Source of the DNA: Nocardiopsis ganjiahuensis DSM 45031 | GTDB lineage: Bacteria > Actinomycetota > Actinomycetes > Streptosporangiales > Streptosporangiaceae | NCBI RefSeq assembly: GCF_000341085.1 | Contig: NZ_ANBA01000017.1 | Span: 1 to 64,000 of the forward strand | Reading direction: 5' to 3' | DNA: 64,000 nt | In this document: positions 9,242 to 18,117 of the stretch, one piece after another | Numbering within the stretch: the first letter of the stretch is position 1 | Layout: each line of letters begins with the position of its first letter | Notes under the pieces: generated by a model | What the model was told of the DNA's origin: nothing | Databases searched by the model: none | Seen by the model: the letters and a program-made list of their open reading frames with translations, nothing else | Made by a program: the position numbers and the translations under genes

Positions 9242-9886
9242 GTGGCGGTGCAGGCACCGATCGGAACGATGACGCGGAGTCAGACCCAGCGGCGTCGGCG
9301 CATCGTCCAGACCGCGGCCGCCCTGGCCGTGCGCGGTGGCGTGGAGGCCATGCAGATGCGTTCGGTCGCCGAGCGCGCCGGGGTGGCCCTCGGTACGCTC
9401 TACCGCTACTTCCCCTCGAAGATGGACCTCGTGGTGGCCGTGGTCACCGAGGAGCTGGACCTCCTGGAGGGCGGCATCGTCCGCCGCCCGCCCACCGCGG
9501 ACAGCCCCTCCGGCCGAGCGGTCGACGTCCTGCTCCGCGCCACCCGCGGCCTCATGCGCGAGCCCGAGCTCGCCGACGCCCTGGTGCGGTCCCTGATCAT
9601 GGCCGAGGTCAAGATCGAACTCGACGTGCGCATCAGCGACCTCGTGTGGCGCGTGGTCACCGGCAACCTCGAGGGCGCCGACACCACCGCTCCCGAGGCC
9701 GACGCCGGCGAGTCCGAGGCGCCCGGTACCGAGGTGGACCGCGACAGCACCGGGTACGTCCTGGTCTGCTCGCTCACCAGCGTGTGGATCTTCGAGCTGG
9801 TGGAGATCCTCAAGGGACGGCGCGACGTCGACGAGGTCGAGCGCCGCGTCCAGGTCGCCGCCGAGCGCCTGCTCGCCTCCTTCTAG
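9242..9886 (+). CDS. TetR-family regulator, KstR-like
   Basis: A 214-residue one-component repressor. The N-terminal helix-turn-helix reads VEAMQMRSVAERAGVALGTL followed by YRYFPSK, very close to the DNA-binding domain of KstR, the mycobacterial regulator of cholesterol/steroid degradation. The ligand domain (about 75-214) contains an acidic low-complexity loop (about 140-165) and diverges from KstR as far as I can judge. I prefer the GTG at 9242 because GGGAGAG lies five bases upstream; a GTG at 9221 would add seven residues. No steroid catabolic genes are in the window. The ligand could be a steroid or another acyl-CoA. Confidence 0.75.
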   Translation: MAVQAPIGTMTRSQTQRRRRIVQTAAALAVRGGVEAMQMRSVAERAGVALGTLYRYFPSKMDLVVAVVTEELDLLEGGIVRRPPTADSPSGRAVDVLLRATRGLMREPELADALVRSLIMAEVKIELDVRISDLVWRVVTGNLEGADTTAPEADAGESEAPGTEVDRDSTGYVLVCSLTSVWIFELVEILKGRRDVDEVERRVQVAAERLLASF

Positions 9887-9929
9887 AGACCGCCGCCCGT
9901 CTGGCCGGCGCCGGTCCGGGAGCTGTCGG

Positions 9930-11375
9930 CTACTCGCTCCGGCCGCTGCCGAACAGCAGCCCCAGAAGGCCGTCGAGCACTCCGTTCGGTCCGTTGGAGC
10001 CGCCCCCGGCCCCCTCGTCCCCGGGTTCGTCCCCGGGGCCCTCCCCGTCCTCGGCGCCCGGGTCGGGATCGGGGGCGTCCTCCGGCGCCCCCGGCGGGCT
10101 CGGCGCGCCCCCGGGGCCCTCGGGCCCACCCTCGTCCGAACCCTCTTCGGGCTGCCCGTCGCGTTCGGGGTCCTCCGGGCCGGGCAGGGGGCCGCTGGGC
10201 TGCTCGCTCTCCGGAGCGTCCGGCTCGGTGCCCTCGAGGGCGGAACCCTCGGAGGCGGCGGAGACCTCGGTCTGCCCGGTCCCCGGTTTGCCGTCGGAGG
10301 CGGTCGAGGCGGCCTCCACCTCGGACAGGCCCGGACGCTGCCCGGCCAGGTCCGGTCCCGCGTCGATCATGGTCGAGGGGTCGCCGACGGAGCTCGCCCA
10401 CCACCACAGGCCGAAGGCCACCGCCACCGTGGCCAGTCCGGAGACCGCCGGCAGCGGCCAGCGCCGGCGTTCGGGTCCGGTGACCTCGTCGAGGGGGTCG
10501 TGGTCCGGGGCGGGCAGCGGGGAGCGGGCGTCCTCGCGGACGGGGTGGTCCGCGGTGGTCAACCGGTCGCCGGGCAGGGCCCGGGGGAGCGGGACCTCGA
10601 CGGCGGCGTCGTCCTCGGGCGCCTCGGCCACGGGCGCGCCGGGCAGGCGTGATCGGTGGATCGGGTAGCCGTCCGCGGTGAGCGGGCGCATGGCGGCGAC
10701 GATGCGGGAGCGTTCCTCGGCGGCTCCGGGCGAGGTGCAGGTGTGCACGACCCGGGCGCGCAGGCCGGGTGGGGTTCCGGGCGGGCGCAGCAGGGCCAGC
10801 GCGGAGGAGACCTGCTGTACCTGGGTGCGCCAGGCGGCGCCGGCGGGCTCCGCGTCTGGGGTGCTCCCGGAGAGGTCCTCCAAGCCCTCCGCCGCACGGC
10901 GGATCGCCGAGCGGGACAGCTCGCCGCAGATCCTCGGTTCCAGTCCCAGGATGCGGGCGACCGCCGAGGTGGACAGGGCGTGGCGCAGGTTGAGTTCGAC
11001 CAGCTCGCGGTGGCTGGCGGGCAGCCGGGAGAACATCCGTGCGACCGGGGCCTCGGCGGGTACGGTCGCCAGGCGCGCGTAGGGGCAGGTGTGCGCGAAG
11101 CCGCGGCGCTGGCAGGCGGCGCGGACGAGCGCGTAGAGCCAGGGGCCGCGGTCCGCCGGGTCGGTGAGCTCGGACTCGAGCGCGACCCCGGCGACCAGGG
11201 CCTCGTGCACGGCGTCGGTGACCGGGTCCTCGTCGGACCGGTCCGCCCCGTCGGCGTACCGTCCGGGATCGCCCAGGAGGGACCACGCGTACAGGTACAG
11301 CGACTGCGCGAAGGCGTCGTGCAGTGCCTCGACGGTGCCAACCGCCGGTACGTCTGATTCGTTACCTCTGGTCAC
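9930..11375 (-). CDS. sigma-70-like factor fused to a membrane segment and Pro/Glu-rich tail
   Basis: A 481-residue protein with three parts. Residues 15-90 resemble sigma region 2 (AFAQSLYLYAWSLLGD through WLYALVRAACQRRG). Residues 115-165 resemble region 4 with a helix-turn-helix (LPASHRELVELNLRHALS, TSAVARILGL). A linker leads to one hydrophobic helix at about 306-328 preceded by PERRRW. The last 150 residues are Pro/Gly/Glu/Ser-rich and end in a short hydrophobic GVLDGLLGLLF. By the positive-inside rule the sigma part is cytoplasmic and the tail outside. The GTG start follows GGGGGGAG. No separate anti-sigma gene is adjacent. Whether it still binds core polymerase is unknown. Confidence 0.75.
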   Translation of the reverse strand: MTRGNESDVPAVGTVEALHDAFAQSLYLYAWSLLGDPGRYADGADRSDEDPVTDAVHEALVAGVALESELTDPADRGPWLYALVRAACQRRGFAHTCPYARLATVPAEAPVARMFSRLPASHRELVELNLRHALSTSAVARILGLEPRICGELSRSAIRRAAEGLEDLSGSTPDAEPAGAAWRTQVQQVSSALALLRPPGTPPGLRARVVHTCTSPGAAEERSRIVAAMRPLTADGYPIHRSRLPGAPVAEAPEDDAAVEVPLPRALPGDRLTTADHPVREDARSPLPAPDHDPLDEVTGPERRRWPLPAVSGLATVAVAFGLWWWASSVGDPSTMIDAGPDLAGQRPGLSEVEAASTASDGKPGTGQTEVSAASEGSALEGTEPDAPESEQPSGPLPGPEDPERDGQPEEGSDEGGPEGPGGAPSPPGAPEDAPDPDPGAEDGEGPGDEPGDEGAGGGSNGPNGVLDGLLGLLFGSGRSE

Positions 11376-11560
11376 GATTCTCCCCCCGCTTCTGTGGTGA
11401 CGCTAGCGAGGGGAGGCGTCTGATGTGGGCGAATCGTTCAGCTGTGGCTGGAAGGTGAGACTTCTGTTACCGTCCCCGCGCGTCCGGCGTCACTCGCGAC
11501 GCGCGATCCGACCCGCTCCGTTCGGCGGCTCCGGGCCGTTCCCGGAGCCGGACCGTCCGG

Positions 11561-12559
11561 TTACTCGCCGCCCCGGGAGGGCTGGCCGATCTCGACCATG
11601 CGCTCGACGGAGCGGCGGGCGCGCTCGGCGGTCTCGGTGTCGACCACGATCTCGGTCGTGCCGTGGCGGAGCGAGTTCAGCAGCTTGTCGGCGTCGATCA
11701 TCTTCATGTAGTGGCACTCGGCGCGCGAGTTGACCGCCTCGAACTCCGTGGTCGAGTTGGCGTTGCGCAGCTGGTGCAGCATGCCGGTCTCGGTGGCGAT
11801 GAGCACCTTCTTGGCCGTGGTGTTCTCCGCGGCGCTCAGCATGCCGCCGGTGGAGAGCACCTTGACCCGGTCCTCGGGGACGGCGCCGCTGCCGACCAGG
11901 TAGAGGGCGGAGGTGGCGCAGCCGCACTCGGGGTGCACGTACACCTCGGCGTCGGGTTCGGCGGCCACCCGCTCGCGCAGGGTGTGGCCGTCGATCCCGG
12001 CGTGCACGTGGCACTCGCCCATCCAGATGTGGATGTTCTCGCGGCCGGTGACCCGCTTGACGTGGGCGCCCAGGAACTGGTCCGGGAGGAAGAGGATCTC
12101 CTTGTCCTCCGGGATGGAGCGGATGACGTCCGCGGCGTTGGAGGAGGTGCAGCAGATGTCGGTCTCGGCCTTGACCGCCGCGGTGGTGTTGACGTAGGCG
12201 ACGACGACCGCGCCGGGGTGCTGGGCCTTCCAGGCGCGCACGTCCTCGGCGTTGATGGTGTCGGCCAGCGAGCACCCGGCGTTGGGGTCGGGCAGCAGGA
12301 TGGTCTTCTCGGGAGCCAGGATCTTCGCGGTCTCGGCCATGAAGTGCACGCCGCAGAAGACGATCGTGCCGGCGTCGACGCTCGCGGCGAGCCGGGACAG
12401 CGCCAGGGAGTCGCCGGTGTAGTGGGCGACGTCCTGGATTTCCGGGCGCTGGTAGTTGTGCGCGAGGATGACAGCGTCGCGCTCCTCTGCCAGGCGGTGG
12501 ACCTCCGCGGCCCATTCCTGCCTGGTCATGGTGTCCGCCGTCGCGGTGACCGTTGCCAT
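11561..12559 (-). CDS. nadA: quinolinate synthase
   Basis: Condenses iminoaspartate with dihydroxyacetone phosphate to quinolinate, the second step of de novo NAD synthesis. The protein is 332 residues, with three internal repeats. The [4Fe-4S] cluster cysteines are Cys96 ([10 protein letters not shown]), Cys183 (MGECHVHAG) and Cys281 (RAECHYMKM). Substrate-binding landmarks are [12 protein letters not shown] and the STGGML loop. nadB and nadC are not in this window, so it stands apart from the usual nadABC operon. It is transcribed divergently from an NrtR-type Nudix regulator. That arrangement is a known mode of NAD-pathway control and suggests regulation from the shared 111-135 base gap. 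Confidence 0.95.
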   Translation of the reverse strand: MATVTATADTMTRQEWAAEVHRLAEERDAVILAHNYQRPEIQDVAHYTGDSLALSRLAASVDAGTIVFCGVHFMAETAKILAPEKTILLPDPNAGCSLADTINAEDVRAWKAQHPGAVVVAYVNTTAAVKAETDICCTSSNAADVIRSIPEDKEILFLPDQFLGAHVKRVTGRENIHIWMGECHVHAGIDGHTLRERVAAEPDAEVYVHPECGCATSALYLVGSGAVPEDRVKVLSTGGMLSAAENTTAKKVLIATETGMLHQLRNANSTTEFEAVNSRAECHYMKMIDADKLLNSLRHGTTEIVVDTETAERARRSVERMVEIGQPSRGGE

Positions 12560-12635
12560 GTCCTACTACTTCCTCGAGGCTGTGGGCACGTCGTGCGGGC
12601 GCCGTGCCGTGGGAGATCAGTGCGGCGGACTAGTT

Positions 12636-12659
12636 TTTGTCTGCCAGGCACAAACCTGG
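12636..12659. promoter_or_regulatory. candidate NrtR operator in the nadA/nrtR gap
   Basis: TTTGTCTGCCAGGCACAAA at 12636-12654 has complementary TTTGT/ACAAA ends, and it overlaps a second inverted repeat CCAGG(6)CCTGG at 12644-12659. It lies between the two divergent starts, where a shared repressor site would be expected. The match to a known NrtR consensus was not tested. Confidence 0.45.
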
Positions 12660-12694
12660 TGAAGCTTAACATGGCGTGGAACGGAAGGGACAGG

Positions 12695-13465
12695 GTGGAT
12701 ATCCCGGAAGCAAACGGACAGGCCATGACGGCCGGAGCGGGTCCGACCGCGACGGCCGACCGGAGCGAGGCGGCAGGGGGAGGAAGCGGTGCGGTGCTCT
12801 CGGCGCACGAGGCGCTCGCCGTCGTCCTCCAGATCCGCGCGGGTGAGCTGTGCGTGCTGCTGTGGCGGCGGGCACTGCCCCCCTGCGAGGGGGAGTGGGC
12901 CCTGCCCGGAGGGCGGTTGGGCGCCGACGAGAGCCTGGGTGCCTCGATCCGCCGACAGCTCGCCCAGAAGGTCGACGTCCGCGACCTGAGCCACATGGAA
13001 CAGCTGGAGACCCGCAGCGACCCCGAACGCGATCCCCAGCGCCGCACCCTGGCCACCGCCTACCTCGGCCTGGTCCCGGCCCACATCGACCCGGTGGTCC
13101 CCTCCGACACCGGGTGGCACCCCGCCGCGGACCTGCCGCCGATGGCCTTCGACCACGCCTCCATCGTCCGCTCCGGCCGAAGGCGCCTGCGCTCCAAGCT
13201 CAGTTACACCAACCTCGGGTTCGCGCTGGCTCCGCCGGAGTTCACCATGTCGGAGCTGTCGGCCCACTACCGGGCCGCTCTCGGGCACGACGTGGCCGCC
13301 ACCAACCTGCGCCGGGTCCTGCTGCGGCGCGGGCAGATCGAGGAGACCGGCCGCTCGGTGCCCTCCGGCCGCTCCGGGGGCCGGCCCGCGGCGCTGTTCC
13401 GCTTCCGGGCCGGGGAACTGGAGGTCACCGACGCCTTCGCGGTGCTGCGTCCGCCGGGCACCTGA
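12695..13465 (+). CDS. nrtR: NrtR-like Nudix-domain transcriptional regulator
   Basis: About 256 residues. The N-terminal half is a Nudix fold (VVLQIRAGELCVLLWRRA, GEWALPGGRLGADESL). It has lost the catalytic REUxEE glutamates: the helix after GGRL reads ADESLGASIRRQLAQKV, as in NrtR proteins that sense ADP-ribose or NAD metabolites. The C-terminal half is the winged-helix DNA-binding domain (FTMSELSAHYRAAL, TNLRRVLLRRGQIEE). Divergence from nadA supports a repressor of NAD synthesis. I prefer GTG 12695 because GGAAGGGA ends four bases before it; ATG 12671 (264 residues) and ATG 12725 are alternatives. Confidence 0.8.
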   Translation: MDIPEANGQAMTAGAGPTATADRSEAAGGGSGAVLSAHEALAVVLQIRAGELCVLLWRRALPPCEGEWALPGGRLGADESLGASIRRQLAQKVDVRDLSHMEQLETRSDPERDPQRRTLATAYLGLVPAHIDPVVPSDTGWHPAADLPPMAFDHASIVRSGRRRLRSKLSYTNLGFALAPPEFTMSELSAHYRAALGHDVAATNLRRVLLRRGQIEETGRSVPSGRSGGRPAALFRFRAGELEVTDAFAVLRPPGT

Positions 13466-13539
13466 GCCGCGTCCGACCGGAGGCCGCCCGCCGTCTCGGC
13501 CACGTGCCTGGTCGGAGGTGCTGTGTACACTCCCTAACC

Positions 13540-14211
13540 GTGGCAATTCGTACTGTGGTGTTCGACGTCGGCGAGACGCTCATCGACGAGACGCGTATCT
13601 TCGCGCGCTGGGCGGATCGGTTCGCGATCCCGCACATGGCGTTCTTCGGCACCATCGGTGGCGTGATCGCCTCGGGCGGCACCCTCACCGACGGGTTCCG
13701 GCTTCTCGTGCCCGGGTTCGACCTGGCGGCCGAGAGCGCCCGCTGGCGTGCCGAGGACCCCGACGGCGAGCGCGAGCACTTCGGCGAGCTCGACCTCTAC
13801 CCCGACGTGCGCCCCGCCTTCAAGGCCATGCGCACGGCCGGGCTGTCCCTGGTCATCGCGGGCAACCAGCCGGTCGAGGCCGGTCCGGCCCTGGCCGCCA
13901 TGGACCTGGGGGTCGACGGCATCGGGATCTCCGACGTCTGGGGGGCGCACAAACCCCAGCCGGAGTTCTTCGACCTGACCGTGGAACTGGCCGCCCGGAG
14001 CACCCCCGGTGTCACCGCCGAGGAGATCCTCTACGTCGGCGACCGCGTCGACAACGATGTCCTGCCCGCCCGCCGGGCCGGGATGCGCACCGCCCTGCTG
14101 CGCCGGGGCATCTACGGCTACCGCCACTCCGCCACCCCCGGGGCACGGGAGGCCGACGTCGTCGCGGACGACCTCCACCAACTCGCCGACTGGGCCGTCG
14201 CCCGGCACTGA
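13540..14211 (+). CDS. HAD-superfamily hydrolase
   Basis: A 223-residue haloacid-dehalogenase fold protein. Motif I is VVFDVGETLI, with Asp in the nucleophile position but Val-Gly where many phosphatases have a second Asp. Motif II is LVIAGNQ, motif III the Lys in GAHKPQPEFF, and motif IV YVGDRVDND. The start is GTG at 13540; GGAGG lies 21 bases upstream, too far to decide it. Motif I with DVG instead of DxD is seen in dehalogenase-like and some phosphatase members, so the substrate is open. It follows nrtR on the same strand by 74 bases and may be cotranscribed. Confidence 0.8.
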   Translation: MAIRTVVFDVGETLIDETRIFARWADRFAIPHMAFFGTIGGVIASGGTLTDGFRLLVPGFDLAAESARWRAEDPDGEREHFGELDLYPDVRPAFKAMRTAGLSLVIAGNQPVEAGPALAAMDLGVDGIGISDVWGAHKPQPEFFDLTVELAARSTPGVTAEEILYVGDRVDNDVLPARRAGMRTALLRRGIYGYRHSATPGAREADVVADDLHQLADWAVARH

Positions 14212-14454
14212 ACCCGTACCTGTGGCGTGGCCGGGATCATACGCCCGTTCGATTCGGGCGGCGTGTCGCCCCGTGCCGTCCCCTGCTGACCCGTATACCC
14301 TCCCCAGCACGACCAGGAGCGGTCCCGGGTCGCGGCCCGGTCGCGGCGACCGCACCCTCCCCGTTTGACCCCCGACCCTGGGGGAAATAGTGCGAATCTG
14401 CGCCTGCTCCCCCGCAGCGACACCACCCGGCCCCCGAACGGAGACGACCCCGCG

Positions 14455-15570
14455 ATGATCACATTCGAGGGTGCCGCCAAGATCTATCCCGACGGCACCG
14501 TCGCCGTCGCCCACCTGGACCTGACCGTGGAGACCGGGAAGACCACGGTCTTCGTCGGCCCCTCCGGCAGCGGCAAGACCACCTCCCTGCGGATGATCAA
14601 CCGCATGGTCGAGCCGACCGACGGCACCGTCCGCATCGACGGCGCCGACATCCGCGGCCGGAACCCGGCCCAGCTGCGCCGCGCCATCGGCTACGTCATC
14701 CAGCAGGCGGGCCTGTTCCCGCACCGCACCGTCCTGGACAACATCGCCACGGTGCCCCTGCTGCTGGGATGGCGGCGCCGCAGGGCACGCGCGCGGGCCG
14801 CCGAACTCATGGAACTGGTCGGCCTCGAACCCGCCCAGGCCAAGCGCTACCCGCACCAGCTCTCCGGCGGCCAGCAGCAGAGGGTGGGCGTCGCCCGCGC
14901 CCTCGCCGCGGACCCGCCGATCCTGCTCATGGACGAGCCCTTCAGCGCCGTCGACCCGGTCGTGCGCACCAGCCTCCAGGACGAGCTGATCCGCCTTCAG
15001 CAGGAGCTGCACAAGACCGTCGTGTTCGTCACCCACGACATCGACGAGGCGGTGCGCCTGGGCGACCGGATCGCGGTCTTCCGCCCCGGCGGGGAGCTCG
15101 CCCAGTACGACTCCCCGGAGCGGCTGCTCGCCGAGCCCGTGGACGCGTTCGTCGAGTCCTTCATCGGCTACGACCGCGGCGTGCGCCGGCTCTCCTTCTT
15201 CCCCGCCCGCGGGCTGTCCCTGCGCGAGGACGTGGTCTTCGACGACGAGGACCGGGTCGAGCGCGCCCGGTCCGTCGTCGCCGGGGACGGCGAGCCGTGG
15301 GCGCTCGTCGTGGACTCCGCACGGATACCGCAGGGGTGGGTCAGCGCCGCACAGCTCGACCGGGCACCCGCAGGGGTCCCGCTCGGCTCGCTGGAGCTGG
15401 CTCCCTACGGCCACACCTTCGACGTGGGGACCGACTCCCTGCGGGCCGCCCTGGACGCCGCGGTGCTCTCGCCCGCGGGCCGGGCGGTCGGCGTGGACGA
15501 CGAGGGCCGTGTCGTCGGGGTGGTCTCCCAGGACGACCTGGGCGCCGCCATCTGGTCGGTGTCCGAGTGA
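14455..15570 (+). CDS. glycine betaine/choline-type ABC importer, ATPase
   Basis: A 371-residue ATP-binding subunit of an osmoprotectant importer (ProV/OpuCA type). Walker A is GPSGSGKTT, the Q-loop VIQQAGLF, the signature LSGGQQQRV, Walker [13 protein letters not shown] and the H-loop VTHD. Past residue 240 the C-terminus looks like a CBS module ([21 protein letters not shown]), the part that senses ionic strength in OpuA-type systems. It is first in an operon with two permeases and a binding protein, and its TGA overlaps the GTG of the next gene. Compatible-solute uptake is inferred from the family; the exact substrate (betaine, choline, carnitine) cannot be told. Confidence 0.88.
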   Translation: MITFEGAAKIYPDGTVAVAHLDLTVETGKTTVFVGPSGSGKTTSLRMINRMVEPTDGTVRIDGADIRGRNPAQLRRAIGYVIQQAGLFPHRTVLDNIATVPLLLGWRRRRARARAAELMELVGLEPAQAKRYPHQLSGGQQQRVGVARALAADPPILLMDEPFSAVDPVVRTSLQDELIRLQQELHKTVVFVTHDIDEAVRLGDRIAVFRPGGELAQYDSPERLLAEPVDAFVESFIGYDRGVRRLSFFPARGLSLREDVVFDDEDRVERARSVVAGDGEPWALVVDSARIPQGWVSAAQLDRAPAGVPLGSLELAPYGHTFDVGTDSLRAALDAAVLSPAGRAVGVDDEGRVVGVVSQDDLGAAIWSVSE

Positions 15571-16382
15571 TCGCGGCGGTGGGCGGCGGCGGTCTCTCCG
15601 AGGCCTGGGACTGGGTCGTCGGAGTCACGGACTGGGGCGTGCGGAACTGGAGCTACCCGGACGAGCCCAACCGCGGCATCCGGCCCAAACTGGTCGAGCA
15701 CGTGCGCCTGGCCTACGTGTCCATCCTCATCGGGCTGGTCACCGCGCTGCCGCTGGGGCTGGCGTGCGCCCGCTGGGGACGCCTGTACCCGCCGGTGCTC
15801 ACCGGGGTGAACGTGCTCTACGCGGTGCCCTCGATCGCCCTGTTCTTCCTCATGCTGCCCTACACCGGCTTCAGCGACTGGACCGCGATCGTGCCGCTGT
15901 CCCTGTACACCCTGGTGATCCTGCTGCCCAACGTGGTGGACGGGCTGCGCCAGGTCCCCGACCACGTGCGACAGGCGGCGGTCGCCATGGGCTTCGGGCC
16001 GCTCCGCCGCCTGGTCACCGTGGAGATGCCGGTGGCGGTCCCGGTGATCATCGCCGGCCTGCGCGTGGCCTCGGTGGCCACCATCAGCATGGTCAGCGTC
16101 GCCTCCCTGGTCGGCCTGGGCGGACTGGGCCAGATCATCCTCAGCGACGGGTTCCGCCGCCAGTTCGACGCGCCCATCGTGGTGGGCATCGTGCTGGTGG
16201 TCCTGCTGGCGTTCGTGACCGACGCCCTGCTCGTGATCGCCCAGTACCTGCTCACGCCCTGGACCCGGGGCAACGGGGGAGCGAAGGAGCGCCGCAGGCG
16301 GTCGCGCCGACGTGCCGTGGTGGCCACCGGCACCCCGGCCGCCGCGTCCCAGCGCCCGACCCGAGCTACGGCGGGGGAGTAA
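15567..16382 (+). CDS. osmoprotectant ABC importer, permease 1
   Basis: A 271-residue inner-membrane permease with about five or six hydrophobic segments. The EAA-type loop reads AAVAMGFGPLRRLVTVEMPVA. The GTG start overlaps the ATPase stop by four bases (GTGA), so translation is coupled. The basic tail after residue 235 (KERRRRSRRRAV) is cytoplasmic. It pairs with the second permease two bases downstream, as in OpuCB/OpuCD systems where the two transmembrane subunits form a heterodimer. An antisense frame and other long overlapping frames here are shadows. Confidence 0.85.
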   Translation: MIAAVGGGGLSEAWDWVVGVTDWGVRNWSYPDEPNRGIRPKLVEHVRLAYVSILIGLVTALPLGLACARWGRLYPPVLTGVNVLYAVPSIALFFLMLPYTGFSDWTAIVPLSLYTLVILLPNVVDGLRQVPDHVRQAAVAMGFGPLRRLVTVEMPVAVPVIIAGLRVASVATISMVSVASLVGLGGLGQIILSDGFRRQFDAPIVVGIVLVVLLAFVTDALLVIAQYLLTPWTRGNGGAKERRRRSRRRAVVATGTPAAASQRPTRATAGE

Positions 16383-16384
16383 CC

Positions 16385-17065
16385 ATGGACATCCTGAACG
16401 AGCTCGTCGCCTGGTTCAGCGACCCCGCGCAGTGGACCGGCCCCGCGGGCATCCCCGCCCGCATGGGCGAGCACGTCTACTACTCGCTGACGGGCCTGCT
16501 GATCTCCGCGGTCATCGCGGTGCCGATCGGCCTGTTCACCGGACACACCGGGATGGGCGGCTTCCTCACCGCGAGCCTGGCCAACTTCGCGCGCGCCCTG
16601 CCCACCATCGGTGTGCTGTTCCTCATCGTGCTGGCCGCCGGGATCGGGCTGGCCCCCGTCATCGCCGCGCTGGTGGCGCTGGCCGTCCCGCCGATCCTCG
16701 TCAACACCCACGAGGGGGTCCGGGGCGTGGAGCCCCGGCTCAAGGACGCCGCTCTGGGCATGGGCATGCGCGGCGGCGAGGTCCTGTTCAAACTCGAACT
16801 CCCGGTGGCGACGCCGCTCATCCTCATCGGGATGCGCACCGCCGCCGTCCAGGTGGTGGCCACGGCCACCATCGCCGCCTACGTGGGAGTGGGCGGCCTG
16901 GGCCGCTACATCGTCGACGGCCAGGCCCGCCAGGACCTGACGATGATGCTGGGCGGTTCCGTGCTCGTGGTGGCGCTGGCCGTGGTCACCACGCTCCTGT
17001 TCGCCGGGCTGCGACGGCTCCTCGTCGCTCCCGGGCTGCGTGCCGAGGCCGCGGCGGCACGCTGA
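16385..17065 (+). CDS. osmoprotectant ABC importer, permease 2
   Basis: A 226-residue permease with a long hydrophobic core. The EAA loop reads DAALGMGMRGGEVLFKLELPVA, and the YVGVGGLGRYIVDG segment is typical of OpuCB/ProW-like proteins. GGGGGAG just before the ATG gives a strong ribosome binding site inside the end of the previous gene. It is the partner of permease 1 and is followed after 57 bases by the substrate-binding lipoprotein. Confidence 0.85.
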   Translation: MDILNELVAWFSDPAQWTGPAGIPARMGEHVYYSLTGLLISAVIAVPIGLFTGHTGMGGFLTASLANFARALPTIGVLFLIVLAAGIGLAPVIAALVALAVPPILVNTHEGVRGVEPRLKDAALGMGMRGGEVLFKLELPVATPLILIGMRTAAVQVVATATIAAYVGVGGLGRYIVDGQARQDLTMMLGGSVLVVALAVVTTLLFAGLRRLLVAPGLRAEAAAAR

Positions 17066-17122
17066 CCAGGTGGCCTTCGGGCACCGCCTGCCAAGGAAGT
17101 TTCCCAGAGAGAAGGTTCGGAC

Positions 17123-18028
17123 ATGCACAAGAAGCTCGCCCTCATCGGGCTTCCACTGGTGTTGCTCCTCAGCGCTTGCGGTGGCAGCGATCCCTTCGAG
17201 GAGGACGGCGGCGACGGCGGCGGTGACGAAGCGGGCGCGGTCGTCATCGGCTCGGCCGACTTCCCCGAGAGCACCCTGCTCGCCGAGCTCTACGGCCGGG
17301 CCATGGCCGCCGAGGGTGTCGAGGTCGAGTACCAGCTCAACATCGGCAGCCGCGAGGTGTACTACTCGCAGATCGAGTCGGGCAACCTCTCGGTCTTCCC
17401 CGAGTACAACGGGGCGACCCTGGCCTACCTCGACGAGGAGGCGCCCAGCGGCGACGCCGACGAGACCAACGCCCTGGTCGAGGCGGCTCTGCCCGAGGGC
17501 CTGGAGATCCTGGACTCCTCCAGCGCGGAGAACAAGGACTCGGTCTCCGTCACCAGCGAGGTGGCCGACGAGTACGACCTGACCACCCTCGCCGACCTCG
17601 CGGACGTGGCCGACGAGCTCGTCCTGGGCGGACCGCCCGAGTTCGAGACCCGACACCAGGGCGTCGTGGGCCTGGAGGCCGTCTACGGCGTCGAGTTCGG
17701 CGAGTACCGCTCGCTGGAGGTCGCCCTGCTGACCCAGGCGCTCCTGGACGACGACATCCAGGCCGCCAACCTGTTCACGACCGACCCGCAGATCGCGGTG
17801 GAGGACTTCGTGGTCCTGGAGGACCCGGAGAACCTCTTCGGATCGCAGAACATCACCCCGCTCATCAACAGCGAGCAGGTCGACGACACCGCGCGCGCCG
17901 CGCTCAACGCCGTCTCCGCGGCCCTGACCACGGAGGAGCTAACCCAGCTCAACGAGCGGGTCGTGGTCCAGAACGAGAACGCCGCGGACGTCGCCCAGGA
18001 GTGGCTGGAGGAGAAGGGCCTGGCCTGA
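17123..18028 (+). CDS. osmoprotectant ABC importer, substrate-binding lipoprotein
   Basis: A 301-residue lipoprotein with signal peptide MHKKLALIGLPLVLLLSACGG, cleaved before Cys at about residue 19 (lipobox LSAC). The mature part is a type II OpuAC fold: VVIGSADFPESTLLAELY near the N-terminus and SVFPEYNGATLAY carry residues of the family's aromatic/polar ligand site. It is the last gene of the importer operon and is followed by a perfect 40-base palindromic terminator. The Asp/Gly-rich stretch after the lipobox is a tether to the membrane. Confidence 0.88.
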   Translation: MHKKLALIGLPLVLLLSACGGSDPFEEDGGDGGGDEAGAVVIGSADFPESTLLAELYGRAMAAEGVEVEYQLNIGSREVYYSQIESGNLSVFPEYNGATLAYLDEEAPSGDADETNALVEAALPEGLEILDSSSAENKDSVSVTSEVADEYDLTTLADLADVADELVLGGPPEFETRHQGVVGLEAVYGVEFGEYRSLEVALLTQALLDDDIQAANLFTTDPQIAVEDFVVLEDPENLFGSQNITPLINSEQVDDTARAALNAVSAALTTEELTQLNERVVVQNENAADVAQEWLEEKGLA

Positions 18029-18061
18029 CCCCCGCCCTGACCGGCCCGACGTGATCAGCAG

Positions 18062-18101
18062 GGAGGGGCCCGGAACCGAGATCTCGGTTCCGGGCCCCTC
18101 C
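18062..18101. terminator. perfect palindromic bidirectional terminator
   Basis: A 40-base perfect palindrome (20-base arms, centred between 18081 and 18082) sits between the convergent importer operon and the flavin reductase gene. It resembles the hairpin at 4414-4454 in its GGGGCCC core. Confidence 0.8.
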
Positions 18102-18117
18102 TGTGTCGTGCGGCCGG

